13,690 bases of DNA from JAWXCH01 sp034440595 (GTDB taxonomy: Bacteria > Planctomycetota > Planctomycetia > Pirellulales > JALHPA01). A program made the translations under genes and the position numbers. The notes beneath the pieces are model-generated. The model saw only the letters and a list, made by a program, of their open reading frames with translations. It was not told the DNA's origin and ran no database searches. The stretch spans positions 1-13,690 of the forward strand of contig JAWXCH010000305.1 in assembly GCA_034440595.1 (NCBI GenBank). The letters run 5' to 3'. Shown piece after piece: positions 13,596-13,690 of the stretch (the stretch's first letter is position 1; each line of letters starts with the position of its first letter).

Positions 13596-13690
13596 GGAAA
13601 TGACCGATCCGACAGCGGGGGGGTGGAGGAGGCGGGGTGCCCGCAATTGCGCAAAAGGAGTTGAAACAACGCGAAATATCACCCCAGGGA

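Noticed and set aside
13536..13682. N-terminal extension of the ROK kinase to 13682
   Set aside because: The extra 49 residues do not resemble a ROK protein or a helix-turn-helix domain, and a perfect extended -10 lies within them.
1..13690. CRISPR array, insertion sequence, tRNA or defence cluster
   Set aside because: I saw no regularly spaced direct repeats with unique spacers, no transposase or terminal repeats, no tRNA-like fold with a GTTCRA loop, and no defence-type protein.

Overview
The window looks like the chromosomal replication-origin neighbourhood of a planctomycete, probably a Pirellulaceae-like member. The clues are a secreted protein built of YTV-type repeats (a planctomycete-specific family as far as I know), a strongly divergent DnaA, and the order dnaA - dnaN - DUF721/dciA - gyrB with no recF. 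Taxonomy is inferred from content only; no search was run.

Left arm (1-2573): a leftward gene encodes a membrane-anchored, Pro/Ala-rich hypothetical protein (34-852). It is divergent from a rightward class I cysteine desulfurase (1109-2275), which has a perfect TATAAT placed for a leaderless message. A gene-free gap of about 300 bases leads to dnaA.

Replication block (2574-8462, all rightward): dnaA (GTG start at 2574), a 362-base gap that is the best oriC candidate, dnaN (4274-5389), a DciA/DUF721 protein (5476-5775) and gyrB (5871-8462). Together they cover initiation (DnaA), probable helicase recruitment (DciA), clamp loading onto DNA (DnaN) and relief of supercoiling (GyrB). The DnaA has no recognisable domain I. 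It also lacks residues that in well-studied DnaAs act as arginine finger, sensor I and sensor II, while its DNA-binding domain is intact.

Right arm (8463-13690, all leftward): a strong bidirectional terminator separates gyrB from the convergent YTV-repeat protein (8624-10093). That protein has two blocks of strict 16-residue repeats. Behind its start lies a 497-base gene-free region with several inverted repeats, then lepA (10591-12399), then a ROK-family sugar kinase (12504-13535) with an extended -10 promoter. ROK and lepA are 104 bases apart and could be co-transcribed.

I found no tRNA, rRNA, CRISPR array, insertion sequence or phage gene, and no defence-type gene cluster. The features most worth a second look are the divergent DnaA with its candidate origin, and the 16-residue-periodic secreted protein with its structured leader.
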